Assembly (NCBI RefSeq): GCF_012568245.1
Contig: NZ_CP046188.1
Location: 352,569-416,568, forward strand
Reading direction: 5' to 3'
Length of the DNA: 64,000 bases
From: Enterobacteriaceae endosymbiont of Donacia thalassina
GTDB lineage: Bacteria; Pseudomonadota; Gammaproteobacteria; Enterobacterales; Enterobacteriaceae
Shown piece after piece: positions 58,471-64,000 of the stretch (positions are counted from its first letter, which is position 1; the number at the start of each line of letters is the position of its first letter). The notes below the pieces were generated by a model that ran no database searches, was not told the origin of the DNA, and saw only the letters and a program-made list of their open reading frames with translations. A program made the translations under genes and the position numbers.

Positions 58471-59862
58471 TTATCGTATTAAAAAATATAAAGAATAAAA
58501 AGATAGTATTAATAAAATAAAACAAAAAAATTTTTCTATTTTATTTAAAAAAAGAATATTTTTATTATTAATTTTAATCAATATTAAAAATATTAATCCA
58601 GGTGTATATAATACTAATGATAATAATAAATTTAAAAATCCAGCTGCATATAATAACCATATAGAATAGATACAAGAACCAAAACCTATAAATAAATTAA
58701 ATTTATTCTTTTTATTAAAAGATATTTTTAATAAATATGCGCCTACTAAAAAATATGGTATTAGTATCATTTCAGAAGCAATAGTTAATAATTTATTATA
58801 ATCTATTTTAGTTATCCAAATTAATATTAAACATATTTGTACACTTATATTAGTAAACCATAATGCATATGATGGAGCATTATTATTGTTTTGTTTTGAG
58901 AATATACTAGGAAATATATCATTTTTAGCCGCAATCCATGGTACTTCTGCAGCCATAATAGTCCAACTAAGATATGCTCCACATACTGATATAATTAATC
59001 CCATTGCAGTAAATAAATTTCCAAATTTTCCAATCAAAATGGTCATTATTCCAGCCATTGAAGGATTTCTCATACTTGCTAAATCAATTCTATCCATAAT
59101 TCCAAAAGATAATAAAGTTACTAATGAATATATAAATAATGCGATAATAACTGCTAATAAAGTTGCTTTACCTACATCATTTTTATTTTTTGCTTTAGAT
59201 GATAAAATAACTGCACCCTCTACACCGATAAATACCCATAAAGTAATTAACATTGTATCTTTAATTTGTTTCCAAATAGGAATATTTAAATAAAATCCCA
59301 TTAAATCAATTTTAAATTTATGAAAATTAAAAATAATAAAAGATAAAAATATAAAAACACTTAAAGGAATTAATTTACATAATGTAGTTATTATGTTAAT
59401 AAAAGAAGCAGTTTGAGTACCATTAAGTAATAGAAAATGTATTAACCATAATAAGATAGAAGCTCCTAATATAGATTGCCATGTATTTCCATTACTAAAA
59501 ATAATATTATTTGGTTTATCAACAAAAAAACTCATTGCAGAAAATACAATAACTAAATAAGAAACATTTGCAATAATAGCACATAACCAATACCCCCATG
59601 CAGAATAAAATCCAATTAAATTACCAAAACCATCTTTTGCATATGAAAAAATCCCGCCTTTAAGATTAGGTTTTAATTTATTAAGTAACAATAATGATGT
59701 GGCTAAAAAAATAATTCCAACTCCAGTAATACTCCATCCTATAATTAAGGCAAAAGGACTTGCGATTATAGCCATATTTTGTGGCAAACTAAATACCCCT
59801 GCTCCTAACATAGAACTTAGTACTAATGATGTAAGTGCTATTAAATTTAATTTTTTATTCAA
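58471..59862 (-). CDS. ydgI: Basic amino-acid antiporter of the ArcD/YdgI type (APC family)
   Basis: Inner-membrane antiporter predicted to exchange arginine and ornithine or similar basic amino acids. The 463 residues (E. coli YdgI 460) match strongly: TSLVLSSMLGAGVFSLPQNM, FYSAWGYWLCAIIANVSYLV, TMLITLWVFIGVEGAV, SVCGAYLSWTIMAAEVPW and IASEMILIPYFLVGAYL. About 12-13 transmembrane segments. One of few transporters in the window, so it could serve exchange between symbiont and host; the substrate is inferred from the family. Confidence 0.9.
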   Translation of the reverse strand: MNKKLNLIALTSLVLSSMLGAGVFSLPQNMAIIASPFALIIGWSITGVGIIFLATSLLLLNKLKPNLKGGIFSYAKDGFGNLIGFYSAWGYWLCAIIANVSYLVIVFSAMSFFVDKPNNIIFSNGNTWQSILGASILLWLIHFLLLNGTQTASFINIITTLCKLIPLSVFIFLSFIIFNFHKFKIDLMGFYLNIPIWKQIKDTMLITLWVFIGVEGAVILSSKAKNKNDVGKATLLAVIIALFIYSLVTLLSFGIMDRIDLASMRNPSMAGIMTILIGKFGNLFTAMGLIISVCGAYLSWTIMAAEVPWIAAKNDIFPSIFSKQNNNNAPSYALWFTNISVQICLILIWITKIDYNKLLTIASEMILIPYFLVGAYLLKISFNKKNKFNLFIGFGSCIYSIWLLYAAGFLNLLLSLVLYTPGLIFLILIKINNKNILFLNKIEKFFCFILLILSFYSLYFLIR

Positions 59863-59955
59863 AATAATTCCTTTTTTATATAAATTATTAATTTTAATTT
59901 TTTAAAATTAATAAAAAATGTTTAATATTTAAATATTAGAAATAATAATTATTTT

Positions 59956-60705
59956 TTACACAGGATTATATATATTTATAAATTTAGTTTTTAATTTAAA
60001 TTTATTTTGTAACCATTTTCCTAACATAATTACCCCCCCTTTTTCGGTAGCATGATGTCCAGCACTAATAAAATGAATTTTATTTTCACAAGCAATATGA
60101 ATATTCATTTCTGATACCTCTCCAGTAAGAAAAACATCTATATTATATTTTATAACTTTTTCAAAAAATTTTTGTCCTGCTCCACTACACCAAGCAATTT
60201 TATAAATTTTTTGTGGTGCATTTTCGCCAAAATGTAATGGAATTCTATTTAATTTATTTTGTATTTTAATTAGGAACTTTTTTATATCAATTTTCTTTTT
60301 TAAATATCCATAAAAAATAAAAGGATTAATTTTTCCTTGAATGTTTATATCTAATATATTAGCTAAATAAATATTATTACCTATATCTTGATTATAATCT
60401 AAAGGGAGATGCCAACTATATAAATTAATATTATGTTTTAAAATTGTAAATATTCTTTTTTTTTTAAATCCTTTAATAACTGGAGATTCATTATTCCAAA
60501 AATATCCATGATGGACTATAATAGCATCTGCCTTATATTTTACAGAAATATCTAATAATTTTTGGCAAGCACTAACTCCCATTATAATATTTTTTATATA
60601 TTTTTTACCTTCTATTTGTAATCCATTAGGTATATAATCTTGTATACTAAGATTAGTATTTAATTTATTATTAATAATAATTTCTAATTCTTTATTTTTT
60701 ATCAT
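59956..60705 (-). CDS. ybgI: NIF3-family protein YbgI
   Basis: Dinuclear-metal protein of the NIF3 / GTP cyclohydrolase I type 2-like family, function uncertain. The 249 residues (E. coli 247) keep the metal ligands in VIVHHGYFW, SWHLPLD and SAGHHATEKGG, plus the GxGxxF-like CSGAGQKFFEK. Its retention in a strongly reduced genome suggests a useful core role, possibly metal-related (inference). Confidence 0.93.
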   Translation of the reverse strand: MIKNKELEIIINNKLNTNLSIQDYIPNGLQIEGKKYIKNIIMGVSACQKLLDISVKYKADAIIVHHGYFWNNESPVIKGFKKKRIFTILKHNINLYSWHLPLDYNQDIGNNIYLANILDINIQGKINPFIFYGYLKKKIDIKKFLIKIQNKLNRIPLHFGENAPQKIYKIAWCSGAGQKFFEKVIKYNIDVFLTGEVSEMNIHIACENKIHFISAGHHATEKGGVIMLGKWLQNKFKLKTKFINIYNPV

Positions 60706-60840
60706 ATTATTTTATTAAAATTTATTTTATTTATAAAATAAATCTATATTTTTTTTTGAAATTTAGGAAATTAATAATTAATTTTTTAGAACAAAATAAT
60801 ATTTTTTTGTAAAAAAAAGAAATTTTTGTGAGGAATATAA

Positions 60841-62214
60841 ATGTTTGAAAATTTAAGTAATAAATTAACTAAAATATTATCAAAAATTAGAAATTATGGT
60901 CGTTTAACAGAAAAAAATATAAAAGATACTTTAGATGAAATTTATATTAATTTATTAGAAGCTGATGTTTCTTTAGAAGTAATTAAAGATTTTATTAATA
61001 AAATTAAAAAAGAAGCTATTGGTAAAAAAATTAATAATAATTTTACTCCAGGACAAGAATTTATAAAATTAATATATGAAAATTTAATAAAAATAATGGA
61101 TTCTTCTAATAAAAATATTAATATAGCAACTCAACCTCCTGCTATAATATTATTAACTGGATTACAAGGAGTAGGAAAAACAACTAGTGTAGTTAAATTA
61201 GCATATTTTTTAAAAAAAAAATATAAAAAAAAAATCTTAGTAGCATCAACAGATATATATAGACCAGCTGCTATACAACAGTTAAAAATCTTAGCACAAA
61301 GTGTAAAAATTAATTTTTTTGATATAAGTTCAAATATCTCTTCATTAGAAATATCTAAAAAAGTACTTGATTATGCTAAAATAAATTTTTATGATATATT
61401 AATTGTGGATACAGCAGGTCGTTTACATATCGATCATAAAATGATGCAAGAAATACAAAATATTTCTAATTTATTATGTCCTATAGAAACTTTATTTGTT
61501 ATAGATGCAATGACAGGACAAGATTCAATTAATAGTGCTAAAAAATTTAATAAAATATTACCAATAACAGGGATTTTTTTAACTAAAACTGATAGTGATA
61601 CTAGAGGTGGAGCATTTTTATCTGTAAAGTATATTATAAAAAAACCTATTAAATTTATTGGAAATGGAGAAAAAATAAATAATATTACAACATTTTCTCC
61701 TGAAATTATTGCTTCTAAAATATTAGGTATGTCTTCTGAATTAACTATTATTGAAAATATTAAAAGTAATATTAATTTAAAAAAAAATCAAAAATTAATT
61801 GAAAAATTAAAAAATAAAAATTCATTAGATTTTCAAGATTTTCTAGAACAATTAGAACAAATAAAATTAATGGGTAATAAAAATATTACATATTTATTAA
61901 AAAAAATGAAAATAAATAATATGCAATATTTTACAAATCCTATAATGAATATTATTAATGTAAATGATTCTAATATAAAAAATATTAAAGCAATCATAAA
62001 ATCTATGACAAATTTAGAAAAAAAAAATATTAATATCATTAATTATTCTAGAAAAAAACGAATATCATCAGGATCTGGAGTTTCTATTTTAGAAATAAAT
62101 GCTATACTAAAACAGTATAATCAAATGAAATTAGTTACTAAAAAAATGAAAAAAAATAATAATATTCATAAAATAATTAAATATGTAAAAAATTTTTTTA
62201 ATTTAAGAAAATAG
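60841..62214 (+). CDS. ffh: Signal recognition particle protein Ffh
   Basis: GTPase that with 4.5S RNA targets membrane proteins to the translocon. The 457 residues (E. coli 453) contain the N-domain, G1 GLQGVGKTTSVVKLA, DTAGRLHIDHKMM, TKTDSDTRGGAFLSV and the M-domain RNA-binding segment SSGSGVSILEINAIL. Preceded by a GTGAGGAATATAA ribosome-binding region. First gene of the ffh-rpsP-rimM-trmD-rplS string. Confidence 0.97.
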   Translation: MFENLSNKLTKILSKIRNYGRLTEKNIKDTLDEIYINLLEADVSLEVIKDFINKIKKEAIGKKINNNFTPGQEFIKLIYENLIKIMDSSNKNINIATQPPAIILLTGLQGVGKTTSVVKLAYFLKKKYKKKILVASTDIYRPAAIQQLKILAQSVKINFFDISSNISSLEISKKVLDYAKINFYDILIVDTAGRLHIDHKMMQEIQNISNLLCPIETLFVIDAMTGQDSINSAKKFNKILPITGIFLTKTDSDTRGGAFLSVKYIIKKPIKFIGNGEKINNITTFSPEIIASKILGMSSELTIIENIKSNINLKKNQKLIEKLKNKNSLDFQDFLEQLEQIKLMGNKNITYLLKKMKINNMQYFTNPIMNIINVNDSNIKNIKAIIKSMTNLEKKNINIINYSRKKRISSGSGVSILEINAILKQYNQMKLVTKKMKKNNNIHKIIKYVKNFFNLRK

Positions 62215-62222
62215 GAATATAA

Positions 62223-62462
62223 ATGGTTAAAATTAGATTATCTAGAAAAGGAATAAAAAAAAAACCTTTTTATCAAATAATTGTTACTGATAGTAGAAAT
62301 TCTAGAGATGGACGTTTTATAGAAAAATTAGGTTATTTTGATCCTTTTAATTTTAAAAAAAATGAAAAAAAAAAAAATATAAAATTTAATAAAGATAGAA
62401 TAAATTTTTGGATATCTAAAGGAGCTATTCTTTCCAAAAGATTATGTAGTTTAATAAAATAA
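62223..62462 (+). CDS. rpsP: 30S ribosomal protein S16
   Basis: 79 residues (E. coli 82). It begins MVKIRLSRKGIKKKPFYQII and keeps DSRNSRDGRFIEKLGYFDP. It lies 8 nt after ffh in the conserved ribosomal string. Confidence 0.96.
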   Translation: MVKIRLSRKGIKKKPFYQIIVTDSRNSRDGRFIEKLGYFDPFNFKKNEKKKNIKFNKDRINFWISKGAILSKRLCSLIK

Positions 62463-62470
62463 ATTTATTT

Positions 62471-62995
62471 ATGAATATTTTAAATAAAAAAATAATTTTG
62501 GGTAAATTTGGTAAACTTTATGGTATAAAAGGATGGATTAGATTATTTTCTTATACTCAAAATAAAAAGAGTATTTTTTTATATAAAAATTTATTTATAT
62601 TAGATGATATTAAAAATATTACTTTTATAAAGTTTAATCAATATAAAAATAAAAAAAATTTTTTTATTGTTCAGATTAATAATCTTAATAAAAATGAAAA
62701 TACTGTTAAATTTATTAATAATAAAATTTATATATTTAAAGATGAATTAATAAAATATAAACATAAAAAAGAGTATTATTGGAATGATATAATTGGATGT
62801 TATATATTAAATAATAATAAGATTTATTTAGGTAAAATTATAAATATAATGGCAACAAAAATGTATGATATACTTATAATACAACCTAATGATTTAAAAA
62901 CAAAAAAAAAAATATTAATTCCTTTTATAGAACCTAATATAATTAAAAATATAAATTTAGTTAAAAATATTATTAAAGTAAATTGGAATATATAG
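62471..62995 (+). CDS. rimM: Ribosome maturation factor RimM
   Basis: Assists assembly of the 30S head around S19. The 174 residues (E. coli 182) have the N-terminal barrel GKFGKLYGIKGWIRLFSYT and the PRC-barrel segment EYYWNDIIGCYI, ending with LIPFIEPNIIKN. Diverged in the middle. Identity is secured by order (rpsP-rimM-trmD). Confidence 0.93.
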   Translation: MNILNKKIILGKFGKLYGIKGWIRLFSYTQNKKSIFLYKNLFILDDIKNITFIKFNQYKNKKNFFIVQINNLNKNENTVKFINNKIYIFKDELIKYKHKKEYYWNDIIGCYILNNNKIYLGKIINIMATKMYDILIIQPNDLKTKKKILIPFIEPNIIKNINLVKNIIKVNWNI

Positions 62996-63022
62996 TTTTT
63001 TTAAATAAAATAAAAAATAATT

Positions 63023-63781
63023 ATGTGGATTAGTATTATTAGTTTATTTCCAGAAATGTTTAAAACAATTATAAAATATGGTTTAATTCATAAAAGTATA
63101 AAAAAAAAACTATTAAATATTAATTTTTGGAATCCTAGAGATTTTGTAAAAAATAAATTTAGTAAAGTAGATTCTCCAATTTATGGAGGTGGTGGTGGTG
63201 TTATATTAAAAGCAGAACCATTAATAAAATCTATTTCTAAAGCAAAATTAGAAATGAGAAATAATGTTAAAATAATTTATTTATCTCCACAAGGTAAAAA
63301 AATTAATATATCTTATATTAAAAAATTATTATCATATAATAAAATGATATTACTTTGTGGAAGATATAAGGGTATAGATGAACGAGTTATTAATAATTTT
63401 ATAGATGAAGAAGTGTCAATTGGTGATTATATTCTTAGTGGTGGTGAATTACCTGCTATGATACTAATAGATATATTAGTAAGACAAATTCCTGGAGTGT
63501 TAAATACAATGTCATCAGGTAATACTGATTCTTTTTTTAATAATGGATTATTAGACTCACCACATTATACTCGACCAAGAATAATAAAAAATGTAAAAAA
63601 AAATACTGTTCCTTCTATATTATTATCTGGAAATCATAAAAAAATAAAAGAATGGAGATTACAACAATCATTAGGAATGACTTGGTTAAAAAGACCTGAT
63701 TTATTAAGAAAAAAAAAATTAACAAAAAAAGAAAAATTTTTATTTAATAAATTTAAGAATTCTTATTTAAAAAATAAATAA
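63023..63781 (+). CDS. trmD: tRNA (guanine-N1)-methyltransferase TrmD
   Basis: Methylates G37 of tRNAs and prevents +1 frameshifting. The 252 residues (E. coli 255) keep the SPOUT trefoil-knot segments YLSPQGKKIN, LCGRYKGIDERV and SIGDYILSGGELPAM, and the C-terminal HYTRP. Intact SAM-binding knot. Confidence 0.97.
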   Translation: MWISIISLFPEMFKTIIKYGLIHKSIKKKLLNINFWNPRDFVKNKFSKVDSPIYGGGGGVILKAEPLIKSISKAKLEMRNNVKIIYLSPQGKKINISYIKKLLSYNKMILLCGRYKGIDERVINNFIDEEVSIGDYILSGGELPAMILIDILVRQIPGVLNTMSSGNTDSFFNNGLLDSPHYTRPRIIKNVKKNTVPSILLSGNHKKIKEWRLQQSLGMTWLKRPDLLRKKKLTKKEKFLFNKFKNSYLKNK

Positions 63782-63796
63782 TATTATGAGGTAAAA

Positions 63797-64000
63797 ATGA
63801 GTAATATCATTAATTATTTAGAAAAAAAACAAATAATAAATTATCCAAAATTTCCTTTATTTAGATCTGGAGATACATTAGAAATAAAAATTTGGGTTGT
63901 AGAAGGGTCAAAAAAAAGACTTCAAACATTTGAAGGAATTGTTATTTCATTAACAAAAAAAAATAGTTTTAATTGTTCTTTCACTATTAGAAAATTATCC
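63797..64000 (+). CDS. rplS: 50S ribosomal protein L19 (cut by window end)
   Basis: First 68 residues of L19. It begins MSNIINYLEKKQ, with FRSGDTLEIKIWVVEGSKKR and FTIRKLS, matching E. coli RplS. A Shine-Dalgarno GAGG lies about 6 nt before the start. The remaining part lies outside the window. Confidence 0.96.
   Translation, partial: MSNIINYLEKKQIINYPKFPLFRSGDTLEIKIWVVEGSKKRLQTFEGIVISLTKKNSFNCSFTIRKLS

Noticed and set aside
58886..59293. Open frame on the plus strand inside the antiporter gene
   Set aside because: Antisense shadow of the conserved YdgI core; neighbouring antisense frames likewise.

Overview
The window is a piece of the chromosome of an obligate, insect-type endosymbiont of the Enterobacterales (Gammaproteobacteria). 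It has extremely A+T-rich coding DNA, K/N/I-rich proteins, almost no mobile DNA, single-copy housekeeping genes, and gene strings still in Escherichia coli order (murI-16S; sufABCDSE; nuoABCDEFGHIJKLMN; thrABC; aroF-tyrA-bamD-rluD; dsbA-polA-engB-typA; smpB-ssrA; rpmB-rpmG; rpmE-priA; ffh-rpsP-rimM-trmD-rplS). I cannot name the species from sequence alone. Gene content resembles Buchnera/Blochmannia/Annandia-type nutritional symbionts.

Layout. 0-2.5 kb: 16S rRNA (minus strand, 3' end cut by the window edge) with a recognisable rrn leader, and murI upstream. 2.6-10.9 kb: iscS, pykF and the full SUF operon. 11-15.5 kb: murJ, ribA, sbcB, tRNA-Ser(GGA) and a DedA-family gene (yohD). 15.5-30.4 kb: the complete 13-gene NADH:quinone oxidoreductase operon. 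30.4-35.1 kb: thrABC. 35.5-37.7 kb: parC. 37.9-41.9 kb: aroF-tyrA, bamD and a frameshifted rluD. 42-48.8 kb: dsbA, a polA reduced to its 5' nuclease, engB, typA, tmRNA, a frameshifted smpB, grpE, rpmB, rpmG and rpmE. 48.9-52.9 kb: priA and mnmG. 52.9-54.5 kb: a gene-free, probably decayed tract, followed by a small unknown membrane ORF. 55-60.7 kb: nrdA, nrdB, a basic amino-acid antiporter and ybgI. 60.8-64 kb: ffh-rpsP-rimM-trmD-rplS, the last gene cut by the window end.

How the genes fit together. The symbiont keeps Complex I (proton-motive force), pyruvate kinase, Fe-S assembly by SUF (needed for Complex I), class Ia ribonucleotide reductase, peptidoglycan precursor functions (murI, murJ), and biosynthesis useful to a host: threonine (thrABC), the entry to aromatics (aroF plus the chorismate mutase of tyrA) and riboflavin (ribA).

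The most notable signals are proteins kept at full length after losing catalytic motifs. PriA lacks its Walker A, Walker B and arginine-finger-region motifs but keeps all eight zinc cysteines. TyrA keeps its chorismate mutase residues but has lost the NAD-binding glycine loop and the catalytic His of prephenate dehydrogenase. ThrA has lost the glycine signatures of both ACT regulatory repeats. Two genes, rluD and smpB, are interrupted only by a one-base shift at a long A or A/T homopolymer, which could be transcriptional slippage, recent pseudogenes or sequencing errors. I found no CRISPR array, phage, insertion sequence or new defence-like system.
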